The notes under the pieces were generated by a model. It did no database searches. It had not been told where the DNA came from and was given only the letters and a program-made list of their open reading frames with translations. The translations under genes were made by a program, and so were the position numbers. Below, piece after piece: positions 1-7,080 of a DNA stretch of 30,962 nt (positions are counted from its first letter, which is position 1; the number at the start of each line of letters is the position of its first letter). The stretch comes from CANRIN01 sp964493515 (lineage in GTDB: Bacteria > Bacillota > Clostridia > Oscillospirales > JAAYOS01), in assembly GCA_964493515.1 (NCBI GenBank), contig CAZBNJ010000020.1, forward strand, positions 1 to 30,962, given 5' to 3'.

Positions 1-701
1 ATCTCCCGCGCAACCTCCATCTGTGTCTTGCCGTCGTAAAACCGCATCGCAAGTATTGTGCGCTCACGCTCGCCCAGCTTCTGTACCGCCTCTCCGAGCG
101 CGATATGCTCGGTCCAGCTCTCGTCGGTGTTCTTTGTGTCTCTCACCTGGTCCATCACGCATATCGCGTCGCCGCCGTCCGAATACACCGGCTCGTACAG
201 CGACACCGGGTCTACAATGGCATCCATTGCGAACACAACGTCCTCGCGCGGTATCTCAAGCTCCTTTGCAATCTCCTCGACGGTCGGCTCGCGTCCGTTG
301 GCGTTCTGAAGCCGTTCGCGCGCGGAAAGCACCTTGTAGGCGGTATCGCGCAGCGACCTGCTGACGCGTATTGCCGAATTGTCCCGCAGATATCTGCGTA
401 TCTCGCCGATTATCATCGGTACGCCGTAAGTCGAAAATCTGACGCCCAGGTTCACGTCAAAGTTGTCTATCGCTTTGATAAGTCCGATGCACCCGACCTG
501 AAACAGATCGTCCACATTCTCGCCGCGATTTGTGAATTTCTGTATAACCGACAGCACAAGCCGCAGGTTTCCCGATATCAGCTGCTCGCGAGCGGAGCGA
601 TCACCGTCCTTTGCCTGCCGCAGAAGTCGGTCGGTCTCCTCTCCCGACAGCACCTTGAGCTTTGAGGTGTTCACCCCGCATATCTCGACCTTGGTTCCCA
701 T
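1..701 (-). CDS. sigG: RNA polymerase sporulation sigma factor SigG, 3' end cut by window edge
   Basis: Reading the minus strand from the ATG at 701 gives 233 open codons running off the left edge. The product opens MGTKVEICGV, the typical SigG start, and contains the region 2 core-binding segment NRGENVDDLFQVGCIGL, then FSTYGVPMIIGEIRRYLRD (the -10 recognition area), IRVSRSLRDTAYK, and a region 4 start ending in DGKTQMEVARE. The final helix-turn-helix (about 25 residues) is outside the window. SigG directs late forespore transcription, including germination genes. A strong ribosome site (GAGGAGG, complement of 711-717) lies about 9 bases before the ATG. It follows ypeB by 64 bases with no obvious terminator, so read-through is possible; a forespore-type promoter in the gap could not be established. 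This gene is complete at its 5' end, and the assignment to SigG rather than SigF or SigE rests on the distinctive N-terminus. Confidence 0.95.
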   Translation of the reverse strand, partial: MGTKVEICGVNTSKLKVLSGEETDRLLRQAKDGDRSAREQLISGNLRLVLSVIQKFTNRGENVDDLFQVGCIGLIKAIDNFDVNLGVRFSTYGVPMIIGEIRRYLRDNSAIRVSRSLRDTAYKVLSARERLQNANGREPTVEEIAKELEIPREDVVFAMDAIVDPVSLYEPVYSDGGDAICVMDQVRDTKNTDESWTEHIALGEAVQKLGERERTILAMRFYDGKTQMEVARE

Positions 702-765
702 CCGTCCGCGCCTCCTCGGTTCTTCTACTATTTAGCAGTATTGCCCGAGGCGTGGGCAGATATTC

Positions 766-2121
766 TCAAATTGTCAGCGTTCCCGATTCGCTCTCCACCA
801 GTATCAGTATCTGCTCCTCCACGCCGGTGGCGGCGTTCAGATATATCAGCGCGTGCTCGCCGGACGCGCTGCGGCACAGGAATTCGTAGCAGAATATCTC
901 ATACTCTCCGGAGGTTGGGATGATAGCCGGTCGCTCGCTCTCCACCGTAAGACCGCTGCGCAGCTTGGCGCGGGCATCGTCGATGCTTATCGCCGGCTCG
1001 TCGAGCTTGCGGTCGTGGTGGTTCATGATATATCCACGCGACTCAAAGCCGATTATCTCGCCGCTGTCCGCCGCGACCGACACCTTTATCAGGTCGGGAT
1101 AGCATATCACCCCGTCGGCACTCGCGGCAAAGTTTATCGTCACAACGCCGTCCTGCTCGTAGTAGTAGCTTTCAACCAGGCTGCTCGCGCTGAAATCCTT
1201 CAGCCACGCCTTCGCCCGCTCGACGCACTCCTGCGGTGAAAGCGACGGCTCGCCCGACGTTCGCGAGCAGTACATCTCAAGCAGCACGCCGCCCGCCTTG
1301 GTCACGTCGAAAAACCAGGTCGCACCGCCGCGCTCGGCGTAAAATCCGTAGGTCGGCAGATTGCTCGCCGTGTCTCCCGCGTTCGTCAGCTCGGACGGGT
1401 CAAAGCCTCCCGCCTTTGCCGCGGCTTCTCTCGCCTGCTCGACGCTCACCTCGGATTTGCCGACAAGATAGCTTGCCTCGCGCGAGCTGATGTGCTCGGA
1501 AAACGGCCCGTCGTAGATAAGTCCGGCATACTCCGGGAACTGCGTCTCTATCTCGCTCAGCGCCGCCGCGACACCGCTTATGCGAGCCTCCGCGTCCTGC
1601 TCGGTCTCGAGCGCGTAACTGACGCTCAGCGAGCCGTCCGCAACCGATTCGTACAGCTCGTCAAGCGACATCGAAAGCGAGTAAGCGGTCGCCGACAGCT
1701 CTGCCATGGTCGACAGCTCTTCCTCGGTTATCGCAAGCCCGCTCGCATCCTTTTTCGCGAGGAAATACGCGTAGTCGCCTATCTGCGACAGGAATTTGGC
1801 GGTCTTTTCAAGCTCGATGTTTGAAAACGGCAGTCCGCTCATCGCCGACTTCGCGGCAGCCGCCTCCCTGCTTATCTCGCTTGCAAGCGACGCCATCAGT
1901 ACTCGCGAGCCGGAATACTGACCCTTTCTAAGCGCGTTTGACACACCGCGCATACCCTCCGCAAGCTCGCTGAAATAGTGCTGATAGCTCGCCTCGAGCT
2001 GCCAGCGGTAGTTCTCCTTCTCGGCGCCGTTTACCCACGCGAGTCCGCCGAGCACCAGTATCAGCGCAAGCGTAAAGCTCACGATACGCACGACGACACG
2101 TCGATCTTTCAAACCTCTCAT
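766..2121 (-). CDS. ypeB: Spore germination protein YpeB
   Basis: A 451-residue protein with one N-terminal membrane segment (about residues 12-30) followed by a long exported region. The order of elements matches YpeB: the segment after the membrane anchor (YRWQLEASYQHYFSELAEGM), an alpha-helical central part, and C-terminal PepSY-like repeats around EQAREAAAKAGGF and ISIDDARAKLRSGL. YpeB sits in the spore inner membrane/cortex and in Bacillus is needed to hold and stabilise the cortex-lytic enzyme SleB. Length is normal for the family (about 450). The start is supported by AGAGGTGAGA just upstream of the ATG. Usually sleB lies directly upstream in the same operon; here the upstream gene is a divergent hydrolase, so SleB must be elsewhere or replaced. 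sigG follows 64 bases downstream. Confidence 0.9.
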   Translation of the reverse strand: MRGLKDRRVVVRIVSFTLALILVLGGLAWVNGAEKENYRWQLEASYQHYFSELAEGMRGVSNALRKGQYSGSRVLMASLASEISREAAAAKSAMSGLPFSNIELEKTAKFLSQIGDYAYFLAKKDASGLAITEEELSTMAELSATAYSLSMSLDELYESVADGSLSVSYALETEQDAEARISGVAAALSEIETQFPEYAGLIYDGPFSEHISSREASYLVGKSEVSVEQAREAAAKAGGFDPSELTNAGDTASNLPTYGFYAERGGATWFFDVTKAGGVLLEMYCSRTSGEPSLSPQECVERAKAWLKDFSASSLVESYYYEQDGVVTINFAASADGVICYPDLIKVSVAADSGEIIGFESRGYIMNHHDRKLDEPAISIDDARAKLRSGLTVESERPAIIPTSGEYEIFCYEFLCRSASGEHALIYLNAATGVEEQILILVESESGTLTI

Positions 2122-2164
2122 ATTCTCACCTCTGTTCTATTCTGTCCGCAGAAATTCGGTTTTA

Positions 2165-2193
2165 TTGATTGTTCGTTCAAAACGTGTTACAAT
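2165..2193 (+). promoter_or_regulatory. Sigma-A type promoter for the alpha/beta hydrolase
   Basis: TTGATT (2165-2170), a 17-base spacer and TACAAT (2188-2193) lie 29 bases before the hydrolase start, in the 101-base divergent gap with ypeB. Confidence 0.75.
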
Positions 2194-2222
2194 ATAAAAA
2201 ACGATGCAAAGGCGGCGTTTTC

Positions 2223-2846
2223 ATGGCAGAAAGGCAGCTTATATGTGAATCTCCGATACCGAACGCACCTGCGGTCATCCTGCTCGCGGGCGACGCGTCG
2301 GAAACGCTCACCGCCGTCCGTGCCGAACTGGACGCGCTAACCGCTCCGCCCTGTCGTCTCGCGGCATTCGAGGCGGTCGACTGGGACACGGACTACACGC
2401 CGTGGCGCGTAGAGGGCAAACGCAGCTTTTCCGGCGGAGCGGATGCCCTGCTGCCGTCGCTTACCGACGCTATTGAACGCCTGCGTACCGACGGCGCGGC
2501 GCGCGTCTACCTTGTCGGCTACTCTCTCGGAGGGCTGGCGGCGCTATATTTTCACACGAAACTTTCGACCGACGGCTGCGCAAGCTGTTCGGGTTCACTG
2601 TGGTATCCCAATTTCATTGAGTATCTGGAGAAAAATCCGGCTCGCGGCGCGGTGTATTTCAGTCTCGGCGGCAAGGAGAAAAACACCCGCGACGAGCTGA
2701 TGGGCACCATCGAACTGCGCACGTCCGAGGCATATGAGCTGTGCAAAGCGACCGCCGAGCGCGCGGCATTCAACCACGAGCCGGGCGGTCACTTCCGCGA
2801 CACCTTCGGACGCATGGCGCGCGGGATATGCTGGCTGCTGAAATAG
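2223..2846 (+). CDS. Small alpha/beta-hydrolase fold protein
   Basis: A 207-residue cytosolic protein. The nucleophile-elbow motif GYSLGG (Ser about residue 101) after a short beta strand (ARVYLVG) marks the alpha/beta hydrolase fold, and a candidate catalytic His lies in NHEPGGHFRD near residue 190. This resembles the phospholipase/carboxylesterase-like hydrolases in which the His is followed by a short amphipathic C-terminal helix. Substrate cannot be told from sequence. The frame is open upstream, but the ATG at 2223 is preferred because AAAGGCGG lies about 8 bases before it and a promoter ends at 2193. It is a single-gene unit: promoter upstream, bidirectional terminator downstream. Confidence 0.75.
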   Translation: MAERQLICESPIPNAPAVILLAGDASETLTAVRAELDALTAPPCRLAAFEAVDWDTDYTPWRVEGKRSFSGGADALLPSLTDAIERLRTDGAARVYLVGYSLGGLAALYFHTKLSTDGCASCSGSLWYPNFIEYLEKNPARGAVYFSLGGKEKNTRDELMGTIELRTSEAYELCKATAERAAFNHEPGGHFRDTFGRMARGICWLLK

Positions 2847-2861
2847 TTTTCAGAGCAAATG

Positions 2862-2897
2862 AAAACGCGCGGACTTTTGCAGTCCGTGCGTTTTTTA
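2862..2897. terminator. Bidirectional intrinsic terminator
   Basis: The arms AAAACGCGCGGACT (2862-2875) and AGTCCGTGCGTTTT (2881-2894) pair over 14 bases with one G-U pair and a 5-base loop. Runs of A on the left and T on the right serve both the plus-strand hydrolase and the minus-strand acetyltransferase, whose stop codon (2895-2897) lies in the T run. Confidence 0.9.
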
Positions 2898-3395
2898 TAA
2901 CTCCAATTCGTAGATGTAGTCGCGGTCGGTCTCGTCGACGCGCCTGAAACCCAGTTTTTCGTGCAGCTTCTGCGACGCTTCGTTCCACTTGAACACTTCG
3001 GAGCCGGTTATCCTGTCAAACCCAAGCTCCCTCATCCGCTCAATCACCGCCCGCATAACCAGCGTACCGACACCGCGTCCGCGATACTCTCCGCGCCATA
3101 TCGCGATAGGCGGGTTCTCCTGCTTTATCGTCACGTCGCCTATCGGCAAAAATCCGCCGCCTTCCTTGGCCTCGATGAAATACAGTTCGCCGACGCTATC
3201 CAAAAAGTTGCACATTCCGCGCACATACGCAAGATTCGGCTTTTTCTCCTCGTCGAATATTCCCTCCGAGTTCTGATATACCACAGGGTCCTGATATCCA
3301 GGCAGAAACAGCTCGTAATTGCCGTCATACTTCCTCAGGCGAAAATCATCGTTCAAAGTTATCGTTTCAGGCTGTTCTATGCCGTTAAGCGGCAT
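2895..3395 (-). CDS. GNAT family N-acetyltransferase
   Basis: A 166-residue protein with the acetyl-CoA pyrophosphate-binding motif YRGRGVGT around residues 104-111, followed by a helix (MRAVIERMRELGF) and the late GNAT motif with NEASQKLHEKLGF. It would transfer an acetyl group from acetyl-CoA to an amine; the substrate is unknown. The order with central GDVTIKQ and ELYFIEAKEGGGF segments resembles RimJ/RimL-like small-molecule or protein acetyltransferases. Its ribosome site GAGGTGG overlaps the stop of the upstream deacetylase gene (9 bases between the ORFs), so the two are cotranscribed and probably coupled. It ends within a shared terminator. Confidence 0.88.
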   Translation of the reverse strand: MPLNGIEQPETITLNDDFRLRKYDGNYELFLPGYQDPVVYQNSEGIFDEEKKPNLAYVRGMCNFLDSVGELYFIEAKEGGGFLPIGDVTIKQENPPIAIWRGEYRGRGVGTLVMRAVIERMRELGFDRITGSEVFKWNEASQKLHEKLGFRRVDETDRDYIYELEL

Positions 3396-3404
3396 ATTTC
3401 CACC

Positions 3405-4730
3405 TCATTTCTCGTAATACTTGTCCCACGCACCGAACATCTCGTCGAGGTCTGTGTTCTCCATGATGTCGTAGCGCATCAGCTTTCGCAGGCTGCGTCC
3501 CGGGTAAAGGTGGTTCATGCCCTCCACGGTGATAAGCGATATCGGTATACCCAACTCGTCAAGCACCTTTTCGCTCGTGCGGTCATATTTGCCGTAGGGA
3601 TAGACGAACACGCCGCTGGTGCGTCCTACATTCTCCTTTATCAGCGATTCCATCGTGGAGAAGTCCTCCAGCATACGCGCGTAGTATTCGTCGTCGGTCT
3701 CATCGGCGCGCTTGCCCACGCCGTAGTATCCGTCCCCGCCCGCTTTCTCGGAGGGGCCGTGCATATTGTAGGTATGACTGCATATCTCAAGCCCGCCGTC
3801 CGACATCATAACCGCCGCCTCGCTCCAACTGAAGTGCGGGAATATCGAATCTATGCCGTTCAGGTAGGTCTTGCGCCCTATCGACCAACCGACCGTTGCG
3901 ACTATCGCCTTTCCCTTGTGATCGTGGATTATCGGGTACGCTATCGAGTAGTTGGAGCGGTAGCCGTCGTCAAGCGACAGCATCACCGGCTTTTCGGGCA
4001 GCTTGCCGGTGCCGTTGCGCCACGCAATAAGCTGCGCCGCGGATATCGTCGTGTAGCCGTGCTCCTCCAGCTTGTCCATTACCTGCTCGAACTTGCCTCG
4101 GGTTATCGTCTCATCGTTGCACGCCTCTCCGTTCTCCACGAAGTGGTGCAGCTTGATTATCGGCAGATATATGCCGTTATCCGCCACCTTATCGGGCGAT
4201 GGTGACGGCGACGGAACGGGTATCGGCGTAGGCGTAACCGACGGCACGACCGGCGGTGCACTAGGTTCGACACTCGGCGCGGTCGACGACGCTTCGCTCG
4301 GTGCTGCTGACGGCTCGTCACTCGGTTCAACGGACGGTGCGTCGCTCGGAGCTTCTGACGGCTCCTCGGACGGTTCGTCACTCGGTTCGGATGTAGGTTC
4401 GTCGGATGGTTCGGCGGACGGCTCCGCACTTGGTTCGGTCGAAGGCTCGGTACTCGGCGACGGCAGAGCGGTCGGCTCCGAACTCGGCTCTGTCGACACA
4501 TCCGTCGGCTCGGCAGACTGCTCGACTATCGGCGACGGAGTGACCTCGAGCACCGTTCCGTCCGTGCCGCTGCCCACGATAAATCCAAGGCTTATCGTCG
4601 TCGCGACTATCACAAACACAGCCGCAAGCAGCACACGTCCGAGCATATGAGGATCGTTAAAAAACCGCAGGCTGAGCGACGGAGCGAACGGCCCCCGCTC
4701 ATAGCTGCGCTGTATCCTCCACTTTGCCAT
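3405..4730 (-). CDS. Membrane-anchored polysaccharide deacetylase with Ser/Pro/Glu-rich linker
   Basis: A 441-residue protein in three parts: a short basic cytoplasmic tail and a membrane segment at about 31-53; a low-complexity linker at about 65-182 built of tandem xEPS/DEPS units; and a NodB-type deacetylase domain at about 188-441. Motif 1 is LSLDDGY (Asp254-Asp255), motif 2 is CSHTYNMHG (His319 and His324, metal ligands), motif 3 is VYPYGKY near 376-382. The layout around motif 2 is like IcaB/PgaB-type and Firmicute cell-wall N-deacetylases, which remove acetyl groups from GlcNAc polymers or peptidoglycan. The catalytic domain should face outward, with the acidic linker spanning the wall. 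It lies 22 bases after the ANT(6)-like gene and 9 bases before a GNAT gene. The linker resembles that of the transglutaminase-like lipoprotein at 21273-22070. Substrate not determined. Confidence 0.9.
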   Translation of the reverse strand: MAKWRIQRSYERGPFAPSLSLRFFNDPHMLGRVLLAAVFVIVATTISLGFIVGSGTDGTVLEVTPSPIVEQSAEPTDVSTEPSSEPTALPSPSTEPSTEPSAEPSAEPSDEPTSEPSDEPSEEPSEAPSDAPSVEPSDEPSAAPSEASSTAPSVEPSAPPVVPSVTPTPIPVPSPSPSPDKVADNGIYLPIIKLHHFVENGEACNDETITRGKFEQVMDKLEEHGYTTISAAQLIAWRNGTGKLPEKPVMLSLDDGYRSNYSIAYPIIHDHKGKAIVATVGWSIGRKTYLNGIDSIFPHFSWSEAAVMMSDGGLEICSHTYNMHGPSEKAGGDGYYGVGKRADETDDEYYARMLEDFSTMESLIKENVGRTSGVFVYPYGKYDRTSEKVLDELGIPISLITVEGMNHLYPGRSLRKLMRYDIMENTDLDEMFGAWDKYYEK

Positions 4731-4752
4731 TACTCTCTCCCCTAAACCGAAA

Positions 4753-5586
4753 TTATCGTTCTCTCACCCATGCGAGATACTTTTGCATACCCGCCTCGTC
4801 GGCGGCGTTGTACTCAAATCCAAACTTGTCAGCGACCTCGCGCGCCGTGTCTGCGAACAACGCGCATCCCTCGTCGATTGCGCGCCACATATCGTCGGTC
4901 TCCGCGCGGCAGTATGTATTCAGGTATCGCTCGTACTCGTGCGGGATGAACTTCGGGAAATTCCTGCCGTGCTTTCCCGCCGAGCGGTCAAATCCGCACC
5001 GCGCGCCGCACAGCCATTCGAGCATCTTTTCAAGCATGTCGCGCACCGGGCCGTTCCACATCCACATCGCGTACGGAAGTGCCTTGCGGGCAATACCCTT
5101 GCCGACGTTGTTAAGACACCACCAAAATTCGTTTGCGCAGTCACAAAACAGCTTCTGCGTCGGCCCTTTTATCCACCAGTGCTGCGCCGACGCGCGCGAT
5201 ATTTCTATCTCACCGTCCTTGTCCAGAAGCAGCATGGCAGGCTCGCCGTCGTCGAGGTACGGATATTTCTCGAAGTTTATGTCCATGCGCACCATATCGT
5301 CGAAGATGACCAAAAACGGGAAGTTTCCGTCGTTACTCGGCGGTATAAGGTCCATCGTCTCCGGCGTCTGCACGATAAGCGGCTCGCCGAAGTGCCGCTT
5401 CACCCAATCGAGGTTGTTCCAATACGGCGCGACATCGCGCACCGAGAAAGTTATGTCGTAGTCCCGATGCTCGTCCGGCGCGATTTCGGAATTTGCGCGC
5501 GAGCCGACAAGTATTACCGCGCGGATGTTGTCATCCTCGCGCGCTGCTTTCAGTATCAGCTCTATCATCTCGTCGGTATTGCGCAT
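4753..5586 (-). CDS. Aminoglycoside 6-adenylyltransferase-like nucleotidyltransferase (ANT(6)/AadE family)
   Basis: A 277-residue protein with the ANT(6) layout: an N-terminal MRxxxEMIELIL helix, the nucleotidyltransferase motif GSR-x-N at 28-32, the metal-binding RDYDITF (Asp42 and Asp44), and the family segments WNNLDWVKRHFGEP, DMVRMDINFE, and a C-terminal helical part with YLNTYCRAE. Characterised ANT(6) enzymes transfer AMP from ATP to the 6-hydroxyl of streptomycin; length (about 285) agrees. The start at 5586 is chosen over an upstream in-frame codon because GGAGG lies about 7 bases before this ATG. It leads an operon with a deacetylase and an acetyltransferase. No mobile-element signature is nearby, and its GC-rich codon use looks like the neighbours. 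This looks like a resident chromosomal homologue; activity on streptomycin is not shown by the sequence. Confidence 0.85.
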   Translation of the reverse strand: MRNTDEMIELILKAAREDDNIRAVILVGSRANSEIAPDEHRDYDITFSVRDVAPYWNNLDWVKRHFGEPLIVQTPETMDLIPPSNDGNFPFLVIFDDMVRMDINFEKYPYLDDGEPAMLLLDKDGEIEISRASAQHWWIKGPTQKLFCDCANEFWWCLNNVGKGIARKALPYAMWMWNGPVRDMLEKMLEWLCGARCGFDRSAGKHGRNFPKFIPHEYERYLNTYCRAETDDMWRAIDEGCALFADTAREVADKFGFEYNAADEAGMQKYLAWVRER

Positions 5587-5641
5587 ACTTGGCCTCCGTC
5601 CTGACAGTGTGATGCGGGCACAAAACAGCCGTATCCTGGTT

Positions 5642-5670
5642 ATTTTACCACAACTTTTCGATAAAGTCCA
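5642..5670 (-). promoter_or_regulatory. Probable sigma-A promoter of the ANT(6)-like/deacetylase/GNAT operon
   Basis: On the minus strand TGGACT (5665-5670), a 17-base spacer and TAAAAT (5642-5647) lie 55 bases before the ANT(6)-like start, just after the dinB stop codon. The -35 matches 4 of 6 consensus bases and the -10 matches 5 of 6. Confidence 0.55.
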
Positions 5671-5673
5671 CAC

Positions 5674-6912
5674 CTATTCGGGTTCGATCTCCTCCGACCG
5701 CTCCTCACCGAATATGTCGCTCGCCTGAACCGAGCCGTAGCCTATCGAGTCGCCGCCGAACTTCGTTCGTATCTCGTCCAGCGCGTGCTCGAGCTTGGCG
5801 CGGCGCTCCCGCTCGGCGTTGTCGTTCTGCGTCGCAAACAGGCTCATCTGCTCGGTCGATTCGGTCGACCGCTCGAGAGCCATACCGGTAAGCCCCAGAA
5901 GTCGAACCGGCGCTTTTTCCGACCAGTTTTCGCGCACCAGCCCAAGCGCCGCGTCGTACAGCTCGCGGCCGATGTCGGTCGGACGCTCCAGCCGTCGCTG
6001 GCGGGTGATGTTCTTAAACTCGGGGCTGCGTATCTGTATCTGCACCGCGGCACACTTGAACCCGTGCCTGCGCAGACGTCCCGCCACCTGGTCGCTGAGT
6101 CTCAGCAGACCCGCGCGCAGATCGGCCTCGCCCACCAGATCGCGCCGAAAAGTTATGCTGTTTCCGATGGATTTTACCTCTTCCTGCTCGTCGTAGCGCC
6201 GCACCTGCGAGCGGTCCTCTCCGCGCGCGTATTCGCTTATCGTGCGCCCCATCTTTCCCAGTGCGCGCTCCAGCATCTCCGGCGACGCCGCGGCGAGATC
6301 TCCTATCGTCTTTATGTTGAAGCGCAGCAGCGTCTCGGCGGTGCGCTTTCCTACGAACAGCATATCGCCCGCGGGAAGCCCCCACGCGACCTGTTTGAAG
6401 TTCTCGCGGCTTATCACCGTCGTAGCATCCGGCTTTTTCAGGTCGCTTCCCAGCTTTGCGAACACCTTGCAGAAGCTGACCCCGACCGATATCGTCAGGT
6501 CGAATTCGCGTTTCATCCGCTCGCGCAGCTCGTTTGCTATGGTCACGCCGTCGCCGAACAGCTCGCGGCTGCCGCCTACGTCAAGCCAGCTCTCGTCTAT
6601 GCCAAACGGCTCCACAAGGTCGGTGTACTCCAGATATACGGCGTTGACCGCCCTGGATATCTCGCTGTACCTGTCGTGGTGTGGCGGGACGAGCACCAGC
6701 TCGGGACACTTTTTGCGCGCCTGCCACACCGTCTCGGCGGTCTTTATCCCGAATCCCTTGGCAAGCTCGTTTTTCGCAAGGATTATCCCGTGCCTGTTCT
6801 CCGGGCTGCCGCAGACCGCCATCGGTACTTTCTTGAGCTCCGGCTTGCCGATGCTCTCCACCGACGCGTAAAACGAGTTGAGGTCGCAGTGCAGTATCGT
6901 GCGCTCAGTCAT
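5674..6912 (-). CDS. dinB: DNA polymerase IV (Y-family, DinB)
   Basis: A 412-residue Y-family polymerase. Palm-domain catalytic acids are visible: Asp10 in ILHCDLNSFYASVE and Asp106-Glu107 in FGIDESWLDVGGS. Two helix-hairpin-helix regions, the little-finger domain and a C-terminal beta-clamp binding pentapeptide QMSLF follow. It performs translesion synthesis at stalled forks. The open frame extends far upstream, but the ATG at 6912 is the right start: the polymerase fold begins there and AAAGGAG precedes it by about 9 bases. It has its own promoter and is divergent from pfp. No Gram-positive LexA box was recognised in the shared 168-base gap, so SOS control is not evident. Tyr13-Tyr-type steric gate is represented by F14-Y15 in NSFYAS. 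Confidence 0.96.
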   Translation of the reverse strand: MTERTILHCDLNSFYASVESIGKPELKKVPMAVCGSPENRHGIILAKNELAKGFGIKTAETVWQARKKCPELVLVPPHHDRYSEISRAVNAVYLEYTDLVEPFGIDESWLDVGGSRELFGDGVTIANELRERMKREFDLTISVGVSFCKVFAKLGSDLKKPDATTVISRENFKQVAWGLPAGDMLFVGKRTAETLLRFNIKTIGDLAAASPEMLERALGKMGRTISEYARGEDRSQVRRYDEQEEVKSIGNSITFRRDLVGEADLRAGLLRLSDQVAGRLRRHGFKCAAVQIQIRSPEFKNITRQRRLERPTDIGRELYDAALGLVRENWSEKAPVRLLGLTGMALERSTESTEQMSLFATQNDNAERERRAKLEHALDEIRTKFGGDSIGYGSVQASDIFGEERSEEIEPE

Positions 6913-6947
6913 GCCGAGAACTCCTTTCCGAATAGTTTGCCAACTGT

Positions 6948-6976
6948 ATTTTATCACTTTCCCAAACATTTGTCCA
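6948..6976 (-). promoter_or_regulatory. Sigma-A type promoter of dinB
   Basis: On the minus strand TGGACA (6971-6976), 17 bases, then TAAAAT (6948-6953), ending 35 bases before the dinB ATG. Confidence 0.75.
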
Positions 6977-6999
6977 TCGGAAAATAACGCGGCGACGTA

Positions 7000-7028
7000 T
7001 TGCAATCCGCTCGCTTGTGTAGTATAAT
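7000..7028 (+). promoter_or_regulatory. Sigma-A type promoter of pfp
   Basis: TTGCAA (7000-7005), 17 bases, then a perfect TATAAT (7023-7028), leaving a leader of about 45 bases before pfp. A short inverted repeat ATGGA-6-TCCAT (7038-7053) lies just downstream, where an operator could sit. Confidence 0.85.
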
Positions 7029-7080
7029 TACCAATGTATGGACAAACATCCATTTTAATGATTTTTCTGGAGGTAATGAT

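Noticed and set aside
702..765. Possible terminator or forespore promoter between ypeB and sigG
   Set aside because: The TGCCC/GGGCA stem is only five pairs with no T run, and the GAATA/GGCAATACT boxes match the forespore consensus poorly.
4190..4520. Possible tandem DNA repeat or CRISPR-like array
   Set aside because: The units are degenerate and code for the xEPS linker in frame; no constant repeats with unique spacers.
4072..4650. Plus-strand frame encoding a repetitive Gly/Ser/Asp protein (GSSDGSSLGS type)
   Set aside because: It is the mirror image of the deacetylase linker repeats; no ribosome site, and the opposite strand has a well-supported gene.
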